Assembly (NCBI RefSeq): GCF_021390545.1
Contig: NZ_JAJUWR010000011.1
Coordinates: forward strand, 1 to 64,000
Direction of reading: 5' to 3'
Length of the DNA stretch: 64,000 bases
Source of the DNA: Algoriphagus sp. AGSA1
GTDB taxonomy: Bacteria > Bacteroidota > Bacteroidia > Cytophagales > Cyclobacteriaceae
Shown here piece by piece: positions 26,228-33,670 of the stretch. The position numbers and the translations under genes are program-made. Position 1 is the stretch's first letter; every line of letters starts with the position of its first letter. A model generated the notes under the pieces. The model made no database searches and had not been told where the DNA came from. It worked only from the letters and a program-made list of their open reading frames with translations.

Positions 26228-26729
26228 TTGTTTTTTTACCCTGAGTTTTTACATTGGATTGTACATTAGAGTTCGGTATCAACCCCAAAATCTGTGCATG
26301 CACCTCGGCAACGTTCTTTGGAAAATTGAACGGACCAGCCTTTGATTCCCCTAATATCGTTTACTACTTACCCGGAGAAAAATCTGGTTTGTAGGCGATG
26401 GGCTTATACTCCTTGTACACACGTACGACAGACCTTATGCCAATATGTTTTGTTAGTCTGATCGCCAATACCCTTATATTACTGGTCGTGCCGTTGGCAC
26501 TCTGAAAACATATCGGCTATATTGCTAACCCAGAATTGCATTCCGGGCGTTTACAGGCCTTGCCTTTGGCAAGGGAAATCATTTGGTCAGAGATCTCAGT
26601 TGATTTGAATGTTTGTGCCAAAGGCACAGTAAAGAAAAAACTTCACTCCAAAATAATTTTTAAAGAATTTAACGTTAAATAGTTGGTTTACACTAATTTG
26701 AGTAGCAAATTCATTAAAATTTATCGGCA
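26228..26729. other. Intergenic stretch with gene fragment and GCC-NNN-GGC hairpins
   Basis: A plus-strand frame open from 26245 to TAG 26392-26394 reads like part of a protein (ICACTSATFFGKLNGPAFDS, PNIVYYLPGEKSGL) but has no start codon. Three hairpins with three-base loops follow: GTGCC-GTT-GGCAC (26488-26500), CCTTGCC-TTT-GGCAAGG (26558-26574) and TGTGCC-AAA-GGCACA (26614-26628). The perfect palindrome ATTTAACGTTAAAT (26667-26680) lies 50 bp before the next gene. Confidence 0.5.
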
Positions 26730-27032
26730 ATGTCAAATACCTATTCTTTAGATCCCAGTTTTCAGATTGCCAAAGTATTTGTGCGACTGGGAATGATCTT
26801 TTCCGCACTGATGGTGGTTTTGTTTATTTACCTGATCTATCTGGCTTCGCTGGGAATATTTCAGGAGTGGGAAATGGAAATCCAATCAATTTCTAACGAA
26901 TTTCAGCTTGTGACCTCGCCGTTCATCTGGCAAGTGACAGCCCTATCCATCCCTATAACTGGTTTTATAGCAAGCTTTTTTGTTTTGGGTTGGCTGGGGA
27001 AAAAGATTCAACTGGAGAACAAAACCCAGTAA
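26730..27032 (+). CDS. Small two-helix membrane protein
   Basis: 100 residues with two strong hydrophobic segments: about 18-42 (RLGMIFSALMVVLFIYLIYL) and about 64-88 (FIWQVTALSIPITGFIASFF), a short extramembrane loop between them and a basic tail (GWLGKKIQLENKTQ). No known domain is recognised. ATG start, clear membrane composition and an upstream palindrome support a real gene of unknown function. Confidence 0.6.
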   Translation: MSNTYSLDPSFQIAKVFVRLGMIFSALMVVLFIYLIYLASLGIFQEWEMEIQSISNEFQLVTSPFIWQVTALSIPITGFIASFFVLGWLGKKIQLENKTQ

Positions 27033-27056
27033 TAAGAGGCTCCAAAAAGTAAACCT

Positions 27057-27242
27057 TTAAATCAAACCTGAGCCGCCTTTCGTGTCACACAAACGGAATT
27101 CGATAGCCTCTCCGATTACCTGACTCACAAGCTCCGTAATCCGGGATTCCCCTCTTTCAGAGCTTTGTATGGATTTGTCTGTTGTTTTGCCCAGCCCTCT
27201 GACTGTGCGGATATATCTCTGCCTTTCAATCCTCCAATTGCT
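27057..27242 (-). pseudogene. Coding-like remnant with no start
   Basis: A minus-strand frame is open for 61 codons, with stops at both ends, and reads IERQRYIRTVRGLGKTTDKS, then RITELVSQVIGEAIEFRL and CDTKGGSGLI before TAA. The composition resembles a protein C-terminus. No family recognised and no ATG. It may be a gene relic or chance. Confidence 0.3.
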
Positions 27243-27390
27243 TCATGTAAAGTATATCAGTTCATCTGCTGTAATCTTTGCATATACCGGATAAAAAATC
27301 TAAAATAGGCTGCCAAATCCAGCTTCTGGAGAAGCAGGATAGCCTCAACCTCGTAACATTGTATAATTCTTCGGCTTCCCTGCGGATAAA

Positions 27391-27410
27391 AAAAGGGCCG
27401 AAGCCCTTTT
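27391..27410 (-). terminator. Terminator of the FKBP gene cluster
   Basis: Perfect stem AAAAGGGC (27391-27398)/GCCCTTTT (27403-27410) with CGAA loop, 6 bp downstream of the last FKBP stop on the minus strand and followed by T residues on that strand. Confidence 0.85.
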
Positions 27411-27415
27411 ATATT

Positions 27416-27976
27416 TTAGTCCATTCCTAAAAACTCAACGTCAAAGATTAATACAGAGTTAGGAGGGATTCTTTCGTTATTTTCTGAATTCCTATATCCC
27501 CAAGTAGAGGGAATTACCAACCTGGCTTTAGATCCTGGTCTTAATCTTCTGAATGCTATATCCCATCCTTGAATAACTTGACCTGTGCCCAATGAGAAAT
27601 TCAAAATTCTATATGTGCTACTACCTTCTACGTGTAAATCATTATCTTTCGCTACCTGTTCAATATTGGTATCAAATACCGAACCATCACTCATTAATGA
27701 GCCTACATAATTAGTATAGACCACATTGCCCGCATTAGGCCTTGAACCTGCTCCTTCTTCCTGCACGATGATCACCACTCCGCTAGGGTCATGGATCCTA
27801 TACAGGCTATCGATCTCCGCGGTCTCCAAGTAATCCACGATCAACAAACTGTCCTTTTTCAAATTACCCGCCTCATCATAAGGAGGCCCGGAACCGAAAG
27901 GATTGTTTGGCTCGCAGCTACTGAAAGCGACAAGTAAAATCAGGAAAAAGAAAGCACTCGCTCTAAATAAATTCAT
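27416..27976 (-). CDS. FKBP-type peptidyl-prolyl isomerase lipoprotein (third of three)
   Basis: The ATG at 27974-27976 gives 186 residues beginning MNLFRASAFFFLILLVAFSS then C, a lipoprotein signal. The frame is open 56 codons further upstream, but that part overlaps the previous gene. The FKBP domain (about 75-186) shows NVVYTNYVGSLMSDGSVFDT, LGTGQVIQGWDIAFRRLRPG and RLVIPSTWGYRN. It should catalyse proline isomerisation in envelope proteins. Start lies 1 bp after the stop of the preceding FKBP gene, so translation is coupled. Confidence 0.9.
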   Translation of the reverse strand: MNLFRASAFFFLILLVAFSSCEPNNPFGSGPPYDEAGNLKKDSLLIVDYLETAEIDSLYRIHDPSGVVIIVQEEGAGSRPNAGNVVYTNYVGSLMSDGSVFDTNIEQVAKDNDLHVEGSSTYRILNFSLGTGQVIQGWDIAFRRLRPGSKARLVIPSTWGYRNSENNERIPPNSVLIFDVEFLGMD

Positions 27977-27977
27977 A

Positions 27978-28535
27978 TCAATCTTGTGGTCCGGGAGTAA
28001 CTTCAAGTAACTCCAATTCAAACATGATAGGGGTATTGGGTGGAATCCTTCCATCCGAACTGCCTTGTCTGCCATAGGCATAGTAAGAGGGGATAAACAC
28101 AGTAGCCTTATCTCCGACTTCCATTTGCAGGGAGGCAAGTTCAAAACCCGCTATAAGTTGCCCAAGACCTACCCGGAATCTAAGCGGGTCATATTTCCTT
28201 TGAGAATTAAATATCCCTTCCTCTTTGGCTATCTCTTCGATGGAAGTGTCAAAAGCCTTATTGCTTAGCAATCTTCCCACATAATTAACCCTCAACGTAT
28301 CTCCTAAACTCACTGTGTCCTTGCTCCCAGATAGTTCCTGCCAAATTACCGTGATTCCTCTCCCCTCATCATACGCTTCTTTGACATTAACAATGGTAGT
28401 GGTGTCAAGGTAGGCCTGAATCTCCGCTATGTCTTCATTGAAGATCACTTCATTGGTAGCCTCATCATCTATGCATGATGCTAAAGCAAGACTGCCTGCT
28501 ATAAGACTCAAAATGGCAAATACTTTAATTTTCAT
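27978..28535 (-). CDS. FKBP-type peptidyl-prolyl isomerase lipoprotein (second of three)
   Basis: 185 residues with a lipoprotein signal ending LALASC (Cys21). The FKBP core spans about 75-180: TLRVNYVGRLLSNKAFDTSI, FRVGLGQLIAGFELASLQME, VFIPSYYAYGRQGS, IPPNTPIMFELELLEV. An Asn-Lys replaces the usual Gly-x-x-Phe-Asp spacing before FDTS, so activity may be reduced. It sits between two paralogues and probably arose by local duplication. Confidence 0.88.
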   Translation of the reverse strand: MKIKVFAILSLIAGSLALASCIDDEATNEVIFNEDIAEIQAYLDTTTIVNVKEAYDEGRGITVIWQELSGSKDTVSLGDTLRVNYVGRLLSNKAFDTSIEEIAKEEGIFNSQRKYDPLRFRVGLGQLIAGFELASLQMEVGDKATVFIPSYYAYGRQGSSDGRIPPNTPIMFELELLEVTPGPQD

Positions 28536-28583
28536 TGTGCTTGATATTAGTATTGTTTTAAAGATATGCCTACAATACGTAGC

Positions 28584-29513
28584 TTACTGCACATCCGCTA
28601 CATCCACATCGAAAACAAGGACAGAATTTGCAGGAATCATCGCCCCTGCACCGTTTTCCCCATAAGCCAAGGGAGAAGGGATAAGAAATTTACCCTTAGA
28701 ACCCTTCTTAAGCAATAGCAATCCTTCGTCCCATCCCGGAATCACCTGCCCCATGCCTACAGTCACCGGAAGCGGCTCATAGCCACCTGGACGGTTTTCG
28801 TTAAACATATCACCTTCTTTGGCAACAGATTCTATCGATGTATCAAACAGGGTACCGTCAAGCAAATAACCCGCATAATCCACCATCATCGTAGTTCCCG
28901 GAGTCACCGGATCCCCAGTGCCTTCCTCTTCGATGACATAATATAGGCCGCTTTCAGTTTTTTGGGCATTAAGGCCCTTTTCTTTGATGTAATCCTGGAT
29001 GAGCTTTTCCTCTTCGATTATTCTTTCTTTCGCACGTTCCTCTTTCTTCACCTGCTCAGCGGCCATCACCTTTTCGAAGTAAACCTGGATAGCTTCCTCG
29101 TTCATGATCTCAAAAGCACCTATACGTACTTTGACCAGGTCGTCCTCCTTCAGGACAGGCGGGAAATTATTTCCAAAGATCTTTTTCACCTCAGACTCAA
29201 AGGCTATACTGTCTCCTTTGCGCAAGCCGATGAAAATCTCATCCATGCCATTATTTATAGGCATAGAATCATTTGCCTGGATATAACCCGGAAAAGGCTG
29301 ATCGGCGGAGGAATAAATCACAGAATCTGAGGCACTGGTGACCGCTATATGGTAAAGCAAAAACTCTCCGTTCGGGGCTTTTTCATTCCCTTCTTTGATA
29401 TAGGTATATTCTATACCGTCTTTTTCAGTGACTTTGGTTTTTTTACATGCAGTCAGAGTACTCACTCCCAGCAGGAGAGCAAGGATTGCCAAGAGGCTTT
29501 TTGAATTTTTCAT
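28584..29513 (-). CDS. FKBP-type peptidyl-prolyl isomerase lipoprotein (first of three)
   Basis: ATG 29511-29513 gives 309 residues; the frame also opens seven codons earlier with TTG. Signal MKNSKSLLAILALLLGVSTL then TAC (Cys23). Residues about 35-150 look like a degenerate FKBP domain (LRKGDSIAFESEVKKIFG). A Glu/Lys-rich helix follows (VKKEERAKERIIEEEKLIQD). Then comes a good FKBP domain at about 185-309 (MMVDYAGYLLDGTLFDTSIE, VTVGMGQVIPGWDEGLLLLK, LIPSPLAYGENGAGAMIPAN). The tandem layout resembles GldI- and FkpA-like envelope chaperones. It follows the DHH gene by 44 bp. Confidence 0.9.
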   Translation of the reverse strand: MKNSKSLLAILALLLGVSTLTACKKTKVTEKDGIEYTYIKEGNEKAPNGEFLLYHIAVTSASDSVIYSSADQPFPGYIQANDSMPINNGMDEIFIGLRKGDSIAFESEVKKIFGNNFPPVLKEDDLVKVRIGAFEIMNEEAIQVYFEKVMAAEQVKKEERAKERIIEEEKLIQDYIKEKGLNAQKTESGLYYVIEEEGTGDPVTPGTTMMVDYAGYLLDGTLFDTSIESVAKEGDMFNENRPGGYEPLPVTVGMGQVIPGWDEGLLLLKKGSKGKFLIPSPLAYGENGAGAMIPANSVLVFDVDVADVQ

Positions 29514-29557
29514 AAAGGATAAGTGATTTTTCAAAGTGGTAAGGAGGGGTAAGCTAA

Positions 29558-30601
29558 TCAGTCTGCTGTGGCAGGGACAACACGGAATAATTCTTCCTGG
29601 TGTTTTTCCACCAATGTTTCGAAGCGTTCTACGGTTTCTTTAAGACTCAGGGTGGACTTGCCTCCTGAGGCATTTTTATGTCCTCCCCCATCGAAATACT
29701 CTGCCGCAAATTTATTGACAGCTACTTCGCTGGATGATCTGAAAGAAATTTTGACTCCATCTTCACGTTCCGAAAACAGGGCAGCCAACTTTATCCCGTC
29801 CAAAGATAATGCATAATTGACCAAACCTTCTGTATCGCCTGTGCGGCTTTGGTATTTTTTAAGATCTTTTTTACTGATGGCAAAGTAGGCCATTTGCAGA
29901 TCTTCTCGCACCACCAATCGGCGGCTGATCGCAAAACCTATAAATTTCAGTCTGTTTACAGAGTTGGAATCATAGATCCAATTGGCGATCTGGGAGATAT
30001 CAGCTCCTAAATCTACCAGTTCAGCCACCACAAGATGTACATTCTTTGTGGTATTCGGATGTCTGAAACCGCCTGTATCGGTCATTATACCTGCATAAAG
30101 GCATTCGGCGATGTCCTTGTCCAGGAGTTTTTCATCGCCCAGCTCCACGATCAGTTCATAGACCAATTCACAGGTAGCCGCAGCTGATGTGCTCCAATAC
30201 CTGAAATCAGCGAAATCCTCAGGATCCTGGTGATGATCAATATTGACTACGAACGCGTCCGAGGAGCGGATCATTTCTCCTAGTTCATTGACCCGTTTTA
30301 ATACAGAGAAGTCCATACAGAATATCACATCAGCTTCTTCCAGTTTCTTGGTGGCTAGTGCGGTGTGTTGTGGATTGCTGAAATCCAGCACCTCATCATT
30401 GCCTTTCATCCAATTCAGGAAAGAAGGATAATCAGTAGGAGTCACCACTGTCACCTCATGTCCCTTTTTCACTAGGTAGTTTGCCATTCCCAATGAAGAA
30501 CCCAATGCATCGGCATCGGGTTTGACATGAGTGGTGATGAATATTTTTCTGGGTGAGGCTATCTCTCTCTTAAACGAGGCTAAAGCTTCCATTTTATACA
30601 T
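29558..30601 (-). CDS. DHH-family phosphoesterase, NrnA-like
   Basis: 347 residues with the DHH metal motifs THVKPDADALGSSLGMANYL, DVIFCMDFSVLKR, VNIDHHQDPEDFADFRYW and GIMTDTGGFRHPNTT, and the DHHA1 C-terminal FDGGGHKNASGGKSTLSL. Relatives degrade short RNA oligomers and 3',5'-phosphoadenosine phosphate. A second ATG three codons in is equally possible. First gene of the run that continues with the FKBP lipoproteins. Confidence 0.9.
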   Translation of the reverse strand: MYKMEALASFKREIASPRKIFITTHVKPDADALGSSLGMANYLVKKGHEVTVVTPTDYPSFLNWMKGNDEVLDFSNPQHTALATKKLEEADVIFCMDFSVLKRVNELGEMIRSSDAFVVNIDHHQDPEDFADFRYWSTSAAATCELVYELIVELGDEKLLDKDIAECLYAGIMTDTGGFRHPNTTKNVHLVVAELVDLGADISQIANWIYDSNSVNRLKFIGFAISRRLVVREDLQMAYFAISKKDLKKYQSRTGDTEGLVNYALSLDGIKLAALFSEREDGVKISFRSSSEVAVNKFAAEYFDGGGHKNASGGKSTLSLKETVERFETLVEKHQEELFRVVPATAD

Positions 30602-30836
30602 TTAGCTGCTTTTTGGCTCTTGTAGTTCGCAAAGGTCAGGAAATTTTTGACAATTCCCAATTCTTCTAGGGCTCTGACAATGAACACAATAACATATTCG
30701 CCTTGTGATTCCCTAGGAATAATGCAGCTGAGCACACTTTTTCGGGATAAGCACCAGAGCTATTCATGGCTAAAGAAAAGGAAATAAAATGTTCCTGTCG
30801 AGACATTAACAGGTAAAACCAATACGCTTTACGCAT

Positions 30837-32042
30837 TCATTCCGGTGAGCGAATTGCTAATTCATAAATCTCAAAATAATCCTGCTCAATTTCTGGATCT
30901 CCCGGCGCTACCATAAAATACCTTCCATTTCTATTGACCATACTTCTCCTCTGTAAGATTTCATCGAATTCTAGTGGAACCTGCTTTCCTTCTTTATTCA
31001 AGGCTATAGTTTTACTCTTATATTTTTCTCTCATTTCTTGCCAAAATTCATCTCTTACTTCAGGCTTTTTATTTTCAAATGAACCGTTACGGTCCGTTGC
31101 ATTATATCCCGGGAAATATGTCACCAACCAGTATTCACCTACTTTTAAAATATTGGTGATTCTCCCCGAAGTTATCCCATTGCCAAACAAATGGACATCA
31201 TTAATATATTTAGAAGCACCTTCGAAATAATGGTATTCAGGAAGATCTATAGTAAAGCTCGATCTTAACTCATAAGGAGGATCAGCTGAGAACTCATAAA
31301 TAGCAGGTTCTATCCCGTAAGCCACATAAATTGAATTGCCCACGAGCTCCGCATTCGGACGTGTGGCGTCACTATGATAAAACTTACCTGACCTCAATAG
31401 GCTGGTATCAGGTAAATTATTGAATTTCTCTATTTCACCAGTAGCAGGATCCAGCCAGGTAAGGAATTGAACTTCTTCATAGAATTCCGGCTCAAAGTAA
31501 TCTCTGGGCATATTATTCTGGCCTGGGTAAAGCAGCTTGTTTTGATATGGAATCAAACTGCTCCCCATACCAATTCTAGCTCCATAAGGAAGTGAATAAT
31601 CATCTGGTCTTATTTTGGACACCAAAGTTCCATCGAGCTTATAAGTTATTAACCCCTGGCTTCCATACACAAAAAAGCTATTTTCACCTAACAATTTTAT
31701 AGTACTCTTCAATTTTCCATAGGTATCTTTTGTATCCAGATACTTAGAATAAGAATATAATACTTGTCCAGAGAAGTCAGCCACATAAATAGTTTCTCCG
31801 TGCCCCCTATGCTCCATAAATAATACATGCTCGCCCACAGGGTCAATATCATGAACCGTAAAATTTCCCAGATAATCAATCCGGATCGTATCTATTATTT
31901 CTACTGAAAGTCCCGGTTTAGCAGCTAAATACTCTAAATCATCACCTCCTCTGGAAGAGCATGCCAGTAGAGCCAGCAAAAGTCCAAACAAGGATATTTT
32001 CGATACAACAAAAAGTAAGAATTGATCTGCTACATTTTTCAT
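30837..32042 (-). CDS. DUF4221-like beta-propeller lipoprotein
   Basis: ATG 32040-32042 gives 401 residues; a TTG four codons upstream is less likely. Signal ending LLLALLAC, then a mature domain rich in repeated beta segments (VHDIDPVGEHVLFMEHRGHG, TIYVADFSGQVLYSYSKYLD, ELVGNSIYVAYGIEPAIYEF, VNRNGRYFMVAPGDPEIE). This fits Bacteroidota 6-bladed propeller/DUF4221 proteins, whose role is unknown. It stands alone between the DHH and ndk genes. Confidence 0.7.
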   Translation of the reverse strand: MKNVADQFLLFVVSKISLFGLLLALLACSSRGGDDLEYLAAKPGLSVEIIDTIRIDYLGNFTVHDIDPVGEHVLFMEHRGHGETIYVADFSGQVLYSYSKYLDTKDTYGKLKSTIKLLGENSFFVYGSQGLITYKLDGTLVSKIRPDDYSLPYGARIGMGSSLIPYQNKLLYPGQNNMPRDYFEPEFYEEVQFLTWLDPATGEIEKFNNLPDTSLLRSGKFYHSDATRPNAELVGNSIYVAYGIEPAIYEFSADPPYELRSSFTIDLPEYHYFEGASKYINDVHLFGNGITSGRITNILKVGEYWLVTYFPGYNATDRNGSFENKKPEVRDEFWQEMREKYKSKTIALNKEGKQVPLEFDEILQRRSMVNRNGRYFMVAPGDPEIEQDYFEIYELAIRSPE

Positions 32043-32287
32043 AAAAAGTTCCAATTTGATTTCACTTTATTAATTTCCAGAAAAAATAAATGGAGACAAA
32101 GCGTTTAACTAGCCTTAACTTACTGATGTTCTAATAGTTAATTCAGATATAATGAATTTGATATCCAAAAAATTAGATCTTTAAGTAAATAACATTCTTG
32201 ATTGAAAAAGAAAGCTAGATTTAGCTGAACCTGAATGAAATAGCGTCTAATTTTTGACTTTATTTCGGATTCCCACTGGGAAACCCC

Positions 32288-32295
32288 TATTTTTG
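32288..32295 (+). promoter_or_regulatory. Probable -7 element of ndk
   Basis: TATTTTTG matches TAnnTTTG, 31 bp upstream of the ndk ATG. A TTTCGG about 20 bp further upstream could act as -33. Confidence 0.55.
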
Positions 32296-32326
32296 CGCCC
32301 GATTAAACCAATGAAAAACAAACAAC

Positions 32327-32749
32327 ATGGCAACTAACAGAACATTCACCATGATCAAGCCTGACGCCTTCGAAGCAGGCAACTCTGGAGCAATCCTAAA
32401 AATGATCGAAGAAGCAGGCTTCAAAATCGTGGCCATGAAAGCTACCCAGTTGACTTCTGAACTGGCAGGTAAATTCTATGCAGTTCACGCAGAAAGACCT
32501 TTCTATGCGGATCTTTGCGCTTATATGTCTTCTGGGCCTATCATCGCCGCAATTCTGGAAAAAGACAATGCGGTGGAAGACTTCAGAAAACTGATCGGCG
32601 CTACCAACCCGGCTGATGCTGCTGAAGGAACTATCCGTAAGATTTTTGCCAAATCTATAGAAGCTAATGCTGTTCATGGTTCGGACTCAGACGAAAACGC
32701 TGCCATTGAAGGAGCTTTCTACTTTTCAGAGTTTGAAAGAGTAGGTTAA
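32327..32749 (+). CDS. ndk: Nucleoside diphosphate kinase
   Basis: 140 residues. Transfers phosphate from ATP to NDPs through a phospho-His. Motifs: [59 protein letters not shown] and the active-site [15 protein letters not shown] (His in the normal position). Full length, single gene with its own promoter and terminator. Confidence 0.97.
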   Translation: MATNRTFTMIKPDAFEAGNSGAILKMIEEAGFKIVAMKATQLTSELAGKFYAVHAERPFYADLCAYMSSGPIIAAILEKDNAVEDFRKLIGATNPADAAEGTIRKIFAKSIEANAVHGSDSDENAAIEGAFYFSEFERVG

Positions 32750-32773
32750 TTCACCAATTGAAAATAAATCTTG

Positions 32774-32797
32774 AAAGCATTCCCTTTGGGATGCTTT
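32774..32797 (+). terminator. ndk terminator
   Basis: AAAGCA-T-TCCC pairs with GGGATGCTTT around a TTT loop (one bulged T), followed by a T run; 24 bp after the ndk stop. Confidence 0.8.
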
Positions 32798-32818
32798 TTT
32801 TGTTTGAATTTTTTTTTA

Positions 32819-32930
32819 AACCACGGAGAGTGCGGGGGTTTATGCGGGGGACACAGTTTAATGATGAATTTACTGCGTCATCGGTAGGCACGAAGCAATC
32901 TCTGTTATCCCGCTTCTCCAGAAGCTGGAT
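32819..32930 (+). repeat. Direct repeat, copy 1 (uninterrupted)
   Basis: Starts AACCACGGAGAGTGCGGG, passes through CAGTTTAATGATGAATTTAC and GGTAGGCACGAAGCAATC, and ends GCTTCTCCAGAAGCTGGAT. The same order recurs at 33143-33274. The terminal GCTTCT/AGAAGC stem also occurs, inverted, at 27316-27341. Confidence 0.75.
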
Positions 32931-32947
32931 CTTCTATTCTTTTGCCG

Positions 32948-33038
32948 TCGCGAGTGTCCTCACTCACGACATTTTTTCTTCGCTTGAGTTAGTGTCTGAC
33001 TAACTGGCCTTTGACATGTGAGTGAAGACACTCACATG
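32948..33038. repeat. Three hairpins of the GTG-loop-CAC family
   Basis: TCGCGAGTG-TCCT-CACTCACGA (32948-32969, one mismatch), AGTTAGT-GTCTG-ACTAACT (32987-33005) and CATGTGAGTG-AAGA-CACTCACATG (33015-33038, perfect). The last shares stem length and loop (AAGA/TCTT) with the hairpin at 2496-2519. Confidence 0.6.
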
Positions 33039-33142
33039 GGCGGAAGACCTGCCTCTAAACCACAACGTCAAGAATCTGAAGGCTCAATGGCCGATAAATT
33101 GGCCGCGCTCAAAGGGAAGTTTGGAGGGTGATTCTGTTTTGA

Positions 33143-33274
33143 ACCGCAGGAGTGCGGAGGTTTACACGGAGGGCACAGTTTAATGATGAATTTACTGCGT
33201 CCCGGGTAGGCATAGCCTGTCCCGACATATTGGGCAGGCAATCTGTGTTATCCTGCTTCTCCAGAAGCTGGATT
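33143..33274 (+). repeat. Direct repeat, copy 2 carrying an inserted hairpin
   Basis: Matches copy 1 (32819-32930), but the CGAA after GGTAGGCA is replaced by about 25 bp (33214-33238) holding an inverted CCCG/CGGG-ACAGGCT-type hairpin (AGCCTGTCCCGACATATTGG). Copy 1 thus shows the state without the hairpin. Confidence 0.75.
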
Positions 33275-33530
33275 TACCATACTCTCCCACTTCATTGGGG
33301 AAAGCTCAACTTAATCAATGTTTTGATAGGGCAGGTCAGGTGACTTGAACCAAATAAAATTTTCGTCTAAATAGACCACTTACGTAGAAACAAAATTCAC
33401 CCAGCCCCTAAAACTAGCATCTAGATACTTAATCCAGTCCTAAGCCACTTTTAAATCCATTGACAGGCTTTTTTAATTTCCAACTCACTGACCATACTTA
33501 TTTAGAGTAAGTATTTATTTAGAATAATAT
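33275..33530. other. AT-rich stretch before nirB
   Basis: No gene seen. A degenerate version of the nitrate-island operator lies at 33508-33523 (TAAGTATTTATTTAGA), next to ATACTTATTTAGAG, upstream of the nirB promoter. Confidence 0.45.
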
Positions 33531-33559
33531 TTGTAATTACGTATTTATACTTATATTTG
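33530..33559 (+). promoter_or_regulatory. nirB promoter with 16-bp inverted-repeat operator
   Basis: A possible -33 TTTG (33530-33533) is followed 18 bp later by TATATTTG (33552-33559), a TAnnTTTG match. The operator TACGTATTTATACTTA (33538-33553) fills the spacer, and its last TA is the TA of the -7 box. Nearly the same operator in the same register stands before the transporter and porin genes. Confidence 0.7.
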
Positions 33560-33578
33560 ACTTCTAAATTACGTAGCC

Positions 33579-33670
33579 ATGAAATCGAGCATGATCAAAA
33601 GCACCACAATACGGCATGATTTCCTATCATGCGAGATTCCATCTGACCATAAACAATAAATTATATACAG
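33579..33670 (+). promoter_or_regulatory. 92-bp leader repeat with micro-ORF, ending on the nirB start codon
   Basis: From ATGAAATCGAGCATG (33579) to ACAGATGAAA, where the last ATG (33671) starts nirB. It starts about 20 bp after the -7 element, so it lies in the nirB 5' untranslated region. An ATG-started frame of 26 codons (MKSSMIKSTTIRHDFLSCEI and on) ends at TAA 33657-33659. The stem GCATGAT-TTCCT-ATCATGC (33614-33632) competes with an earlier GCATGAT (33589-33595). This is the most diverged of four copies. Confidence 0.65.

Noticed and set aside
33036-33146. Plus-strand frame starting in the 33015 hairpin, with ADKLAALKGKF
   Set aside because: It reads like a protein tail for about 25 codons, but the start lies in a hairpin repeat and the end drifts into non-coding sequence; too short to annotate.
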